DNA of 64,000 nt from Micromonospora olivasterospora (GTDB taxonomy: Bacteria; Actinomycetota; Actinomycetes; Mycobacteriales; Micromonosporaceae): positions 434,001-498,000 of the forward strand of contig NZ_VLKE01000001.1 in NCBI RefSeq assembly GCF_007830265.1, in the 5' to 3' direction. The notes below the pieces were generated by a model. That model saw only the letters and a program-made list of their open reading frames with translations. It did not search any database and was not told the origin of the DNA. Below, piece by piece: positions 53,995 to 63,143 of the stretch (positions within the stretch are counted from its first letter, which is position 1; each line of letters opens with the position of its first letter). The translations under genes and the position numbers were made by a program.

Positions 53995-54945
53995 TCAGAA
54001 CTCGATCCGCTCACGGCGGGTGATCCGCAGCTGCAACGCGGCCAGCAGGATGGTGAAGATCGCCAGCGCCACGCCCATCGCGCACGCGTAGCCGAACTGG
54101 CCCTTCTGGAACGCCGTGAAGTTCAGCACGGACGCGAAGATCTCGCTGGCGTGGTTGGGGCCGCCCTGGCTGGGCGTCATCACGAAGACCAGGGCGTACA
54201 TGTCCAGCGCGATGAAGCCGAGGTACACCCAGGCCACCGAGACGGTGTCGCGCAGCAGCGGCAGCGTGATGCGGAAGAACGTGTGGAAGGGGCCGGCGCC
54301 GTCGAGGAGGGCGGCCTCGTAGATGTCTCTCGGGATCGACTGCATCGCGGCCGAGAACAGCACCATGTAGAAGCCGGCGCCGCTCCAGACCGCGATCAGC
54401 AGCAGCCACCAGAGCACCGCGGGCACGCCGAGGAAGGGCTCGGGGTCGGCGGTGAAGGCGATCGGGTTGTCCGGGTCGACCAGGCCGATCTTCATCAGTA
54501 CGCCGTTGATCAGGCCCTGGCTGTCGGAGCGGTAGATCTGCTGCCACATCACGGCGACGACGACGAGCGACAGTACCTGCGGGAAGAAGAAGATGACCTT
54601 GTAGAGGCCGGAGCCGAACACGCCCCGGACGCCGGCCCTGTCCTCGCGTCCGCCCACGTTGAGCAGGAACGCGAGGAACAGGGCCAGCGCGATCGTGAAC
54701 AGCGGCACGGTGACCAGGAAGAACACGTTGTGCCAGAACGCCTTCCTGATGAGCTCGTCGGAGAGCAGCCGGACGTAGTTGTCCAGCCCCACGAACTCCT
54801 GCCTGTCGGAGTAGCCGCCCCAGTCGGTCAGCGAGTAACCGGCCGCCTGGGCGAAGGGCCACACCACGTAGAAGAGGTACAGCGCGACGGGCAGGGCCAG
54901 GAAGCCCGTGACGAACCGCGCGACACCGTGCCGCATCTCACTCAC
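53995..54945 (-). CDS. Carbohydrate ABC transporter permease (MalF/NgcF-like)
   Basis: 316 residues, six helices. GYSLTDWGGYSDRQEFVGLD is the periplasmic loop; VLFSAAMQSIPRDIYEAALL and DGAGPFHTFFRITLPLLRDT contain the EAA motif. The C-terminus is LRITRRERIEF. It is clearly paralogous to the permease at 62180 (shared FFPQVLS, PRDIYEA/PREIYEA and RRERIE). GTG 54945 has GAGGAT 2-3 nt upstream; ATG 54936 is a possible alternative. It is in the same operon as the binding protein at 54980. Confidence 0.92.
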   Translation of the reverse strand: MSEMRHGVARFVTGFLALPVALYLFYVVWPFAQAAGYSLTDWGGYSDRQEFVGLDNYVRLLSDELIRKAFWHNVFFLVTVPLFTIALALFLAFLLNVGGREDRAGVRGVFGSGLYKVIFFFPQVLSLVVVAVMWQQIYRSDSQGLINGVLMKIGLVDPDNPIAFTADPEPFLGVPAVLWWLLLIAVWSGAGFYMVLFSAAMQSIPRDIYEAALLDGAGPFHTFFRITLPLLRDTVSVAWVYLGFIALDMYALVFVMTPSQGGPNHASEIFASVLNFTAFQKGQFGYACAMGVALAIFTILLAALQLRITRRERIEF

Positions 54946-54979
54946 ATCCTCGTTCGACTCGGCGGTTTTCGTTCCGCCG

Positions 54980-56395
54980 TCAGGCGTCCCGGGTCTGCTT
55001 CTTGACCGACGGGTCCTTGGCGATCTTGTCGGCGGCCGCCTGCATCTTGTCGACGAACCCCTGCGCGGTGAGCCGGCCGGCCATCAGCTCCTCGGAGAGG
55101 TTCTGGCTCTCCTTGTCCAGGTCGGCGTAGAAGTCCCAGAACTTGGTCTTGATCAGGTCCTTGGGGGCGTTCTTCATCAGCTCGTTGGCGGTGGCCAGGG
55201 CCGAGTCCTGCACGCCGTCGCCGGAGCCCTTGGTGGAGGCGAGCGACTTGGTCAGCTCGGCGAACTTCGCGGAGCCGGACTTGGAGAGGATGGCCCGGAT
55301 GAGCTCCTTGGCCGCCGCCTTGTTCGGGGCCTTGCTCGGCACCACCAGGCCCTCGCCGGCGCCGGCGAAGACGTCCTTGGGCGCCTTGTCGGTGGCGCCC
55401 AGGCCCCAGTAGTCCGACAGCTTCATCTCGAAGCCCGGCGGGATGGTCGCCGCCATCTCGTTCTTCAGCCAGGTGCCGACCTGGATGAACGCCGCCCTGC
55501 CGTCGAGCCAGGCCTGCTGGGACTGGGTGTGGTTGAGGTTGCCCGGCAGCAGCAGCTTGTCCTTGACCAGCTTCTCCCACGCCTGCAGCGCGGGCAGGAT
55601 CCCGTCCGCCTTCCAGGCGTTCTCCTTCAGGTTGTCGATGTCGACGACCGCCTGCTTGCCGGCGGACTTCCAGATCGTCGCCATCAGCGCCCAGCGCGGG
55701 TAGTAGCCGTGCACCGCGTCGTGCACGTACGGCGCGATGCCCTTGGCCTTGATCTTCGGCGCGAGGGCGAAGAACTCGTCGAACGTCTTCGGCGGCTCCC
55801 AGCCCTCCTTGGCGAACAGGGCGCCGTTGTACCAGTTGCCCCACACCGTGAAGGCGACGTTGACCACGAAGAACTTGCCCTGGAACGTGCCGTCGGCCAC
55901 GGTGCCGGGCAGCAGGGTGTCGGCGACCGTGCCCTCACCGTCCCAGGCCGGGGCGGTCAGCAGGTCGTCCAGCGGCTCGATGGCGCCCTCGTTGACCAGG
56001 GTGCTGATGTCCATGATGTCGGCGCCCGAGTTCATGATGAGGTCACTCGGCTGCGTCGCCATCTTGGGCTGCTCTTCGGTCTTGATCTTCTGCGTCGAGC
56101 TCATGTTGACGGTGACGTTCGGGTGCTTGGCGTTGAAGACGGCCTTGTCCTCCTTGGCCCACTGGTCGCCGAGGCCGCCGTTGAAGATCACCACCTTGAC
56201 GGCGCTGCCGTCCTTGATGCCGAACGGGTTGTCCTTGCTCTTGGTGCCACCGGCCTCGTCGGACTTGCTGGGCTCGCTGCCCGCGCAGGCGCTGAGCAGG
56301 CCGGCGGCCGGGGTGACGAGCAGGCCCGCGGCGGCGGCGCGGCGCAGCAGGCTCCGGCGGCTGAGGTCGGCCGCGTTCTCGGGGGTAACGGACAT
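54980..56395 (-). CDS. NgcE-like sugar-binding lipoprotein
   Basis: 471 residues. The N-terminus RRSLLRRAAAAGLLVTPAAG followed by L-L-S-A-C is a lipobox preceded by an Arg-rich, Tat-like stretch. The mature protein has VKVVIFNGGLGDQWAKEDKA, AIEPLDDLLTAP, YVHDAVHGYYPRWALMATIW, IDNLKENAWKADGILPALQA and LNHTQSQQAWLDGRAAFIQV. These blocks parallel NgcE-type N-acetylglucosamine/chitobiose-binding proteins and the second copy at the right edge. ATG 56395 follows AAGGAGAG by 6 nt. The RpiR regulator immediately upstream, on the same strand, probably controls this operon. Confidence 0.88.
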   Translation of the reverse strand: MSVTPENAADLSRRSLLRRAAAAGLLVTPAAGLLSACAGSEPSKSDEAGGTKSKDNPFGIKDGSAVKVVIFNGGLGDQWAKEDKAVFNAKHPNVTVNMSSTQKIKTEEQPKMATQPSDLIMNSGADIMDISTLVNEGAIEPLDDLLTAPAWDGEGTVADTLLPGTVADGTFQGKFFVVNVAFTVWGNWYNGALFAKEGWEPPKTFDEFFALAPKIKAKGIAPYVHDAVHGYYPRWALMATIWKSAGKQAVVDIDNLKENAWKADGILPALQAWEKLVKDKLLLPGNLNHTQSQQAWLDGRAAFIQVGTWLKNEMAATIPPGFEMKLSDYWGLGATDKAPKDVFAGAGEGLVVPSKAPNKAAAKELIRAILSKSGSAKFAELTKSLASTKGSGDGVQDSALATANELMKNAPKDLIKTKFWDFYADLDKESQNLSEELMAGRLTAQGFVDKMQAAADKIAKDPSVKKQTRDA

Positions 56396-56489
56396 CGTCG
56401 TCTCTCCTTGTGGTGGTCGGGTCAGGCAGTACGCCGGAGGTTCCCGGCGTATGGGACTCGAGGACGAAGCTGTGCTCGTCGGCCGCTGG

Positions 56490-57446
56490 TCATGTGCTCG
56501 CTCCCTTCGCGGCCTTGTGCCCGTCGACGGCCCGGGCGGTGCGCCGGAAGGCCGCGTGGGCGCGGTCGTGGGTGCGCTGGGCGACGGCGATGTAGAGCAG
56601 GTCGAGCACGACGAGTTGCGGGTGCCGGGCCGACAGGGCGTCGGGCCGGAAGGTGGTCGCCTGGCTGGCGGTGACCAGCACGACGTCGGCCAGCTCGGCC
56701 AGCGGCGAGCGGGGGAAGCCGGTGAGCGCCACCGTGGTCGCGCCGTGGCTGCCGGCCTCGGCGAGCATCTCGATGGTCTCCCGGGTCTGTCCGGTGTGCG
56801 AGATGCCCAGCGCCACGTCGCCGGGGCCCAGCAGGGCGGCGCTGGCCAGCCCCTCGTGCACGTCGCTCCACGCCCAGGCGGCCACCCCGATGCGGTGCAG
56901 GCTGAACTGCATCTCCTCGCCGACCAGCGCGGAACCGGAGGTGCCGAAGATGTTGACCCGGCTGGCGCCGGCGATGGCCACCGCGACCCGCTCCACCTCG
57001 GCGAGGTCGAGCAGCGCGGCGGTGTCGTGCATGGCCCGGGTGTCGGCGGCCATGAGCTGGCCGAGTACCCGTTCCAGGGGGTCACCCGGCTGGATCTCGC
57101 GCCCGATGTCGACGGTCCAGCCGGCGGCGCGGACCCGGCCGGTCTCGGCGGCGATGCCGAGCCGCAGGTCGGCGTACCCCTCGAAGCCCATCGCCCGGCA
57201 GAACCGGGTGACGGTGGCCGGCGAGGTGCCGCTGCGCTCGGCCAGCTCCACGATGGTCGCCCGCGCGGCGCCCGCCGGGTCGCTGAGCACGTGCTCGGCG
57301 ACCCGGCGCAGCGCACCGGTCAGGTCCGCCGCGCCGGCCCGGACCCTGGCGAGCACGCCCTCGGTCGGCAGCGCGCCCCGCCGGTCGACCGCCTCGGCGT
57401 CGACCACCGCGGTCCCCGCCGCGGTGTCGACCTCGTGGTCAACCAT
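56490..57446 (-). CDS. MurR/RpiR-family transcriptional regulator
   Basis: 318 residues. The N-terminal helix-turn-helix is at about residues 38-115 (TIVELAERSGTSPATVTRFC, then RAMGFEGYADLRLGIAAE). A C-terminal SIS sugar-isomerase-like domain (about 145-290) has RVNIFGTSGSALVGEEMQFS and DVALGISHTGQTRETIEMLA, which bind phosphosugars. Family members sense sugar phosphates such as N-acetylglucosamine 6-P or N-acetylmuramic acid 6-P. It sits between an NgcE-like operon and a divergent GlcNAc-type kinase, so it probably represses both until phosphorylated amino sugar appears. ATG 57446 has AAAGGG upstream. An A/T-rich operator-like region precedes it. Confidence 0.92.
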   Translation of the reverse strand: MVDHEVDTAAGTAVVDAEAVDRRGALPTEGVLARVRAGAADLTGALRRVAEHVLSDPAGAARATIVELAERSGTSPATVTRFCRAMGFEGYADLRLGIAAETGRVRAAGWTVDIGREIQPGDPLERVLGQLMAADTRAMHDTAALLDLAEVERVAVAIAGASRVNIFGTSGSALVGEEMQFSLHRIGVAAWAWSDVHEGLASAALLGPGDVALGISHTGQTRETIEMLAEAGSHGATTVALTGFPRSPLAELADVVLVTASQATTFRPDALSARHPQLVVLDLLYIAVAQRTHDRAHAAFRRTARAVDGHKAAKGAST

Positions 57447-57458
57447 CGACGCCCTTTC

Positions 57459-57499
57459 ACAAAAGAGTGTTAACTGTTAGTGGTAAAATTTCTTACTAA
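57459..57499. promoter_or_regulatory. A/T-rich operator/promoter region between rpiR-like regulator and sugar kinase
   Basis: In a divergent intergenic region this stretch is strikingly A/T-rich. It contains GTTAAC (57469-57474) and an imperfect palindrome TTAGT...ACTAA spanning 57477-57499 centred on AAAATTT. Such dyads are typical of RpiR-family operators, so autoregulation plus control of the kinase is inferred. The rest of the gap to 57645 holds only the kinase RBS (GGAGG). Confidence 0.55.
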
Positions 57500-57645
57500 A
57501 GGGCCCCCTCTGTCAAGGCCGTGGTCGAAGTTTTCAAACTGTTACCTGGCGTACCGCCGCCGGGCCGGCCCGGGATCTTGCCCCACGCGACCGGGTCGAC
57601 CAGCATGAATCCGCCCGCCAGCAGCGCTCCAGGGAGGCCAGCCGG

Positions 57646-58635
57646 ATGTCCGACACCGTCGTGGTCGGTCTCGACGTCGGGGGTACGTCCACCCGGGCGG
57701 CCGCCCTGACCCTGACCGGGCAACGCCTCGGCACCGGCCGGGCCGGCGGGGGCAACCCCACCAGCCACGGCGCCGAGCGGGCCGCCGCGGAGATCGGGGC
57801 CGCCCTGCGCGGCGCCGTGGCCGACGTGGATCCGGCCCGGGTACGCGCCGGCGCCATCGGGCTGGCCGGCGCCGGCCGGCTGCACGCCGACCCCGACGGG
57901 CGGGCCGCGTTCGACCGGGCCTGGCGCGACGCCGGCCTGCGCTGCCCGTACGCGGTGCACGGCGACGCCCTCGTCGCGTACGCCTCTGGCACCGCGAGCC
58001 CGGACGGCACGGTGCTGATCGCGGGCACCGGCGCGATCGCCGCCCAGGTTCGCGACCTGCGGCTGGACCGCGCCGCGGACGGGCACGGCTGGCTGCTCGG
58101 CGACGCCGGCTCGGGGTTCTGGCTGGGCCGCGAGGCGGTCCGCCGGCTCCTGGCCGACCTGGACCAGGGGCGTCAACCGGGTGCCCTGGGAACCCGACTG
58201 CTCACGGAGCTGCTCGGCTCCGACCGGGTGGCCGCCCGGCCCCGGGACACGGTGGACGCGCTGGTCCAGGCCGTCACCTGCCGCGCGCCCGTCGAGCTGG
58301 CCCGGCTCGCGCCGCTGGTGGTGGCCGCCGCCGTCGACGCGGAGCCGGTCGCCGTCGGGCTGATCGGGGCGGCCGCCGGCCACCTCGCCGACAGCGCCGC
58401 GCGGATCCGGCCGGCCGACGCGGTCGAGCCGGTGGTCGTCGGCGGCGGCCTGCTCACGGCGGACACCCCGCTGGCCACCGCCGTGTGCGCGGAGCTGGCC
58501 CGGCGCTGGCCCGGCGCCCCGTTGAGCACCGCGGGCGACGGCGCCGCGGCGGCGGCCTGGCTCGCCGCCCGGGACCTGCCCGAGGTCACCGACCCGGCCG
58601 CCCTGCACGCGCTGCTGGTGCCGCCGGCCGCCTGA
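57646..58635 (+). CDS. N-acetylglucosamine kinase-type (BadF/BadG/BcrA/BcrD ATPase family) sugar kinase
   Basis: 329 residues of the actin-like ATPase fold. The phosphate-1 motif is VVGLDVGGTSTRAAALT, the connect/sugar region IGLAGAGRLHAD and VHGDALVAYASGT, phosphate-2 GTVLIAGTGAIAAQV, the GWLLGDAGSGFWLGREAVRR block typical of N-acetylglucosamine kinases, and the adenosine motif PVVVGGGLLTADTPLA. It phosphorylates GlcNAc, or a related amino sugar, released from imported chitobiose. ATG 57646 follows GGAGG by 8 nt. It is divergent from the RpiR regulator and flanked by two NgcEFG-type importers. Confidence 0.9.
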   Translation: MSDTVVVGLDVGGTSTRAAALTLTGQRLGTGRAGGGNPTSHGAERAAAEIGAALRGAVADVDPARVRAGAIGLAGAGRLHADPDGRAAFDRAWRDAGLRCPYAVHGDALVAYASGTASPDGTVLIAGTGAIAAQVRDLRLDRAADGHGWLLGDAGSGFWLGREAVRRLLADLDQGRQPGALGTRLLTELLGSDRVAARPRDTVDALVQAVTCRAPVELARLAPLVVAAAVDAEPVAVGLIGAAAGHLADSAARIRPADAVEPVVVGGGLLTADTPLATAVCAELARRWPGAPLSTAGDGAAAAAWLAARDLPEVTDPAALHALLVPPAA

Positions 58636-58843
58636 CAGGCGAGCGGCCGGCGTGGTGAGGATCGCCCCCGCTCCCCGCGGCGGCGCCGCTCCCCGTGTCC
58701 CCGGCGCTCGACCGCGTGCCGCCCGTCGCCGGGCGGCACTCCCCCGTCGGCCCGACCCGACCATGGTGGCAGCCCCGCCGGTCCCAGCCCGCGATGCTGG
58801 ACGTCCATGGACGATCCTGGACGGGGCGTGGCACCATGCCCTC

Positions 58844-61270
58844 GTGCGTCCCGAGCCCCGCAACAGGTCCGAACCGGACGCCGCGGGGACGGAGCGCGAG
58901 CTGCTGGCGGAGCTGAACGCGCTGCGCGTCCGGGCTGGCCGGGCGCGCGGCAAGGCCCGGCTGTCGCTACAGGACCTGGCGAGCGCGACCGGCGTGCCGC
59001 GCAGCAGCCTCGCCAACTACCTGGCCGGCCGCACGGTCATGCCGCTCGACGTGCTCGACCGGCTGCTGCTGGCCCTCGGCGTGGACCCCGCGGAGGCAGG
59101 CGGCTGGGCGACGCGCTGGGAGCGGCTCGCCGGGCAACGACTCGACAGCGCGGCCGCCGACCGCGACCCGCGTGTCACCGCACCGCGGCGGCCCTGCCCG
59201 CCCGCCGAGCCGGCGCTGCCGGTGCCCGCCCAACTGCCACCCGTCACGAGTGCCTTCGCCGGTCGTCGCCGCGCCCTGGCGGCGCTCGACGAGCTGCTCT
59301 CCGAGGTGGAGGCGAACCCGTGCGCCCCCATGATCGCCGTGGTCACCGGGACCTCCGGCGTGGGCAAGACGACCCTGGCGACTTACTGGGCGCACCGGGT
59401 CCGCGCCCACTTCCCCGACGGGCAGCTCTACGTCAACCTGCGGGGCTTCGACCCGGCGAAGGCGCCCGTCCCGCCCGCGGAGGCGGTCCGCGGCTTCCTG
59501 GACGCCTTCGAGGTGCCCCGGCACCGGGCTCCGACCGGCCCGGACGCGCAGACCAACCTTTTCCGCAGCCTGCTGACGGGCCGGCGCGTGCTCCTGGTGC
59601 TGGACAACGCCCGCGACGCCGACCAGGTCCGTCCGCTGCTGCCCGGCTCGTCCGGCTGCCTGGTCCTGGTGACCAGCCGCAGCCAGCTCCCCGGCCTGAT
59701 CGCCGTCGAGGGCGCGCGGTGCGTCCCGGTGGGGCTGCTGGGCGCCGAGGAGTCCCGCGCCCTGCTCGCCGGCCGGCTCGGCGAGCACCGGGTGGCCGCG
59801 GAGCCAGCGGCCGTCGACGAGATCGTCGAGCGGTGCGCCGGCCTGCCCCTGGCCCTCGCGGTCGTCGCCGCCCGCGCCGCGACCCAGCCACACTTCCCGC
59901 TGGCCACCATCAGCGCCGAGCTGCGGGAGTCCCCCCGCCGACTGGACCCGCTCGCCGGCACCGACCCCGGCATCGACGTACGGGCCGTCCTGTCCTGGTC
60001 GTACGCGCACGTCGGCGCCCCGGCCGCCCGGCTGTTCCGGCTGTTCGGGCTGGCCCCCGGCCCCGACATCGGCACGGCCGCCGTGGCCAGCCTCGCCGGT
60101 GCCGCGGTGCCCGAGGTCCGCCCGCTGCTGGCCGAACTCGTCGGCGCGCACCTGGTCACCGAGCACCGGCCCGGCCGCTTCACCTGCCACGACCTGCTGC
60201 GCGCGTACGCCCGGGAACTGGCCGACGCGGACCCGGCACCCGACCGGCGGGCGGCGACCCGCCGGGTGCTCGACCACTACCTGCACACCGCGCACGCCGC
60301 CGAGGAGCCCCTGAAGCCGCCCCGGGGGCCGATCGCGCTCGCCGACCCGGCGCCCGGGGTGACCCCCGAACAGATCGACGACCGGGCCGGCGCGCTGGCC
60401 TGGTTCGCCGCCGAGCACCGGGTGCTGGTCGCCGCCGTCGAACACGCCGCCGACGCCCGGTACGACGCGCACGCCTGGCAGCTCGCCGCCGCCTGCGTCA
60501 GCTTCTTCGACCTGCGGGGGCACTGGCACACCTGGACGAACACCCAGCAGGTCGCCCTGCGGGCCGCCCGCCGGCTCGGCGACCGGGCCGCCGAGGCCCA
60601 CGTGCAGCGCTTCCTCGGCGGCGCCGCCACCCGGCTCGGCCGGTTCCTCGACGCCCGCGTCCACCAGTCGCGGGCGCTGGAGTTGTTCGGCGAGCTGGGT
60701 GACCCGGTCAACCAGGCGTTCGCGCACCGCGGCCTGGGTTGGATCGCCGAGCGGCTCGGCGACCACCGCACCGCGCTGGACCACGATTTGCGGGCCCTAA
60801 AGCTGTTCCGGCGCACCGGCCACCGCGTCGGCGAGGCGTACACCCTCAACTCGGTCGGCTGGTGCCACGCGCAGCTCGGCGACCACCGGCAGGCGATCGG
60901 ACACTGCGAGCGGGCCCTGGCCCTGCTCGACGAGCTGGGTGACCTGGCCGGCGTCGCCATGACGCTGGACAGCCTCGGCTACGCCCACCGCCTGCTTGGC
61001 GGGCACGCCCGGGCCGCCGAGCTGTACCGGCGGGCGCAGGAGCTGTTCGTGACGCTCGGCGACCGGCACGGGGAGGCCGAGGCCGGCGCGAACCTCGGCG
61101 ACACCCTGCGCGAGGCCGGCGACCACGAGGGCGCGGCCGCCGCGTGGCGGCACGCGCTGGCCATCCTCGACGACGTCGGCGACCCGAAGGCCGACCGGGT
61201 CCGGGCCAGCCTCGACGAGCTGATCTGCGCCGAGCTGGACCCGGAACGACCAGGGACCGGACGGAGCTGA
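58844..61270 (+). CDS. STAND-type regulator: XRE helix-turn-helix, NB-ARC ATPase and TPR domains
   Basis: About 808 residues. An N-terminal Xre/Cro-like HTH is at about 30-85 (LSLQDLASATGVPRSSLANY, then LAGRTVMPLDVLDRLLLALG). The NB-ARC domain follows: Walker A VVTGTSGVGKTTLATYWAHR (about 165-184), Walker B RVLLVLDNARDADQV, sensor GCLVLVTSRSQLPG, the GLPLALAVVAARAA motif and a winged helix ending FTCHDLLRAYARELADADPA. The last 270 residues are TPR repeats (HRGLGWIAERLGDHRTALDH, NSVGWCHAQLGDHRQAIGHC and so on). The layout is like AfsR without the SARP domain. It likely controls transcription or signalling in an ATP-gated manner. GTG 58844 is tentative (no SD; ATG 58763 is upstream in frame). 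It ends 7 nt before the convergent ngcG. Confidence 0.9.
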   Translation: MRPEPRNRSEPDAAGTERELLAELNALRVRAGRARGKARLSLQDLASATGVPRSSLANYLAGRTVMPLDVLDRLLLALGVDPAEAGGWATRWERLAGQRLDSAAADRDPRVTAPRRPCPPAEPALPVPAQLPPVTSAFAGRRRALAALDELLSEVEANPCAPMIAVVTGTSGVGKTTLATYWAHRVRAHFPDGQLYVNLRGFDPAKAPVPPAEAVRGFLDAFEVPRHRAPTGPDAQTNLFRSLLTGRRVLLVLDNARDADQVRPLLPGSSGCLVLVTSRSQLPGLIAVEGARCVPVGLLGAEESRALLAGRLGEHRVAAEPAAVDEIVERCAGLPLALAVVAARAATQPHFPLATISAELRESPRRLDPLAGTDPGIDVRAVLSWSYAHVGAPAARLFRLFGLAPGPDIGTAAVASLAGAAVPEVRPLLAELVGAHLVTEHRPGRFTCHDLLRAYARELADADPAPDRRAATRRVLDHYLHTAHAAEEPLKPPRGPIALADPAPGVTPEQIDDRAGALAWFAAEHRVLVAAVEHAADARYDAHAWQLAAACVSFFDLRGHWHTWTNTQQVALRAARRLGDRAAEAHVQRFLGGAATRLGRFLDARVHQSRALELFGELGDPVNQAFAHRGLGWIAERLGDHRTALDHDLRALKLFRRTGHRVGEAYTLNSVGWCHAQLGDHRQAIGHCERALALLDELGDLAGVAMTLDSLGYAHRLLGGHARAAELYRRAQELFVTLGDRHGEAEAGANLGDTLREAGDHEGAAAAWRHALAILDDVGDPKADRVRASLDELICAELDPERPGTGRS

Positions 61271-61277
61271 CCGCCGG

Positions 61278-62183
61278 CTACTTGAGCTGACCGGCGGTCA
61301 GGCCGGACTGGACCTGGCGCTGGAACGCCACGTACACCAGCAGCACCGGCAGCACGGCGATGGTGAGGCCGGCGAAGAGCTGGGCGTAGTCGCCCGCGTA
61401 GCCCTGGCTGACCGACAACGCGGCCAGGCCCTGGGCCAGCATCCACTTCGAGTCGTCGCCCTGCAACAGCACCTGCGGCAGCAGGAACTGGTTCCAGTGG
61501 CTGAGGAAGTTGAAGATCGCCACGCTGATCATCCCCGGGCGGGCCATCGGCAGCATCACCCGGAAGAACAGCCGGAAGTGGCCGCAGCCGTCGACCAGCG
61601 CCGCCTCCGCCACCGACGTGGGCAGGGTGCGGAAGAACGCGGTGAGGAAGAAGACCGTGAACGGCAGCGAGTACGCGGCGTAGACCAGGACCAACCCCGT
61701 CCAGGTGCCGAACAGCCCGGCGTTGCGCACGACGAAGAACAGCGGCACCAGGGCCAGGAAGACCGGGAACATCAGGCCGCCGACGAACAGGTAGTAGGCG
61801 AGCTGCCGGCCCCGGAACTCGTACCGGGCGAAGACGTACGCGGCGGTGGCGCCCATCAGCATGGTGAGGGCGACCGAGCCGGTGACGACGATCGCGCTGT
61901 TGAGGAAGTACCGGCCGATGTGCGCCGTGGTCCACGCCCGGGCCCAGTTGTCGAACCGCAGCTCGCCGGGCAGCCCCCACGGGTCGGCCAGGATCTCCGC
62001 GTTGCTCTTGAACGAGCTGAGGAACATCCACAGCAGCGGCAGCACGGTCAGCGCGCCCCAGAACAGCAGGAAGCCGTGCGAGAGGGCGTTCACCACGCCC
62101 AGGTCGCGGCGGACGGCCCGGTCCGCACCGGCGGCCCGGCCCCGGTCGGCGGCGACGCCGGAGGGCTTGTCGAGGGTGGTCAC
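61278..62183 (-). CDS. ngcG: N-acetylglucosamine/chitobiose ABC permease NgcG
   Basis: 301 residues, six helices after a basic cytoplasmic tail. PTSVAEAALVDGCGHFRLFF is the EAA loop, then RVMLPMARPGMISVAIFNFL, and the ending AFQRQVQSGLTAGQLK is nearly identical to that of the permease at 53025. GTG 62183 overlaps the stop of its partner by 4 nt. It is the third gene of the operon starting beyond the right edge. No ATPase gene is attached, consistent with use of a shared MsmK-type ATPase. Confidence 0.9.
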   Translation of the reverse strand: MTTLDKPSGVAADRGRAAGADRAVRRDLGVVNALSHGFLLFWGALTVLPLLWMFLSSFKSNAEILADPWGLPGELRFDNWARAWTTAHIGRYFLNSAIVVTGSVALTMLMGATAAYVFARYEFRGRQLAYYLFVGGLMFPVFLALVPLFFVVRNAGLFGTWTGLVLVYAAYSLPFTVFFLTAFFRTLPTSVAEAALVDGCGHFRLFFRVMLPMARPGMISVAIFNFLSHWNQFLLPQVLLQGDDSKWMLAQGLAALSVSQGYAGDYAQLFAGLTIAVLPVLLVYVAFQRQVQSGLTAGQLK

Positions 62184-63088
62184 GACAGTTCGATCCGTTC
62201 CCGTCGGCCGACCCGCAGCGCCAGCACGGCCACCGACAGGGTCAGGAAGAACATCACCACGCCGATCGCCGACGCGTAGCCGAACTTGGTCTCGCTGCCG
62301 AACGCGGTGTCGTACAGGCGCACGCCGATGACGTCGGAGGAGAAGTTGGGGCCGCCGTTGGTCATCAGCTGGACCAGGATGAACCCGTCCAGCGCGGCGA
62401 TGGCCAGGTAGATCCAGGCGACCTGCACGGTGTCCCAGAGCAGCGGAATGGTGATCCGGCGCAGTGTCGCCCAGCGGGACGCGCCGTCGAGCAGCACCGC
62501 CTCGTAGATCTCCCGGGGGATCGCCGACATGGCGGCGCCGAAGAGCACCACGTAGAACCCGACGTTGGCCCAGACCATCACCGCCAGCACGCACCAGAAC
62601 GCGAAGCGCGGGTCCCCGAGCCAGGGCGGGGCGGGCAGCCCGACCGCGCGCATGATGCCGTTGAGCAGGCCGGCGTTGGGCTGGTAGACCTCCTTCCACA
62701 GCGCCGCGATGATCACCACCGAGAGCACCTGCGGGAAGAAGTACACGGTGCGGTAGAACGCGCTGCCACGTACCCCGGTGACCCCGGCCCGGCCCCGGCG
62801 TCCGCCCATGCTGAGCATGGTGGCGAAGAACAGGCCGAACACGATGGTCAGCACCGGCAGCACGACGAGCAGGATCGCATTGTTCTTCAACGCGTTCCAG
62901 ACGTACTCGTCGTGCCACATGGCCCGGAAGTTGGCCAGGCCCACCGGGTTGGCCTCCGCCGAGTAGCCCAGCCAGTCGGTGGTGGAGATCTGGAACGCCT
63001 GCAGGTACGGCGAGACGACGAAGACGACGTACAGCAGCAGCGGCGGCACCAGGAAGGTGACGATCAGCGGGTACTTGCCGTGTTTCAT
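62180..63088 (-). CDS. ngcF: N-acetylglucosamine/chitobiose ABC permease NgcF
   Basis: 302 residues, six helices. The periplasmic loop FQISTTDWLGYSAEANPVGL and the EAA region SAIPREIYEAVLLDGASRWA (about 185-204), followed by RRITIPLLWDTVQVAW, are recognisable. The C-terminus is VGRRERIELS. It forms the transmembrane heterodimer with NgcG. ATG 63088 is preceded by AGAGTAGG. It is downstream of and co-directional with the binding-protein gene, 55 nt apart; that gap holds a GC-rich dyad (63104-63130) that may balance expression between binding protein and permeases. Confidence 0.9.
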   Translation of the reverse strand: MKHGKYPLIVTFLVPPLLLYVVFVVSPYLQAFQISTTDWLGYSAEANPVGLANFRAMWHDEYVWNALKNNAILLVVLPVLTIVFGLFFATMLSMGGRRGRAGVTGVRGSAFYRTVYFFPQVLSVVIIAALWKEVYQPNAGLLNGIMRAVGLPAPPWLGDPRFAFWCVLAVMVWANVGFYVVLFGAAMSAIPREIYEAVLLDGASRWATLRRITIPLLWDTVQVAWIYLAIAALDGFILVQLMTNGGPNFSSDVIGVRLYDTAFGSETKFGYASAIGVVMFFLTLSVAVLALRVGRRERIELS

Positions 63089-63143
63089 TGGCCTACTCTC
63101 CAGCGGCGGCCGGGCGGGGCGGCGCCCCGCCCGGCCGGGGGTG

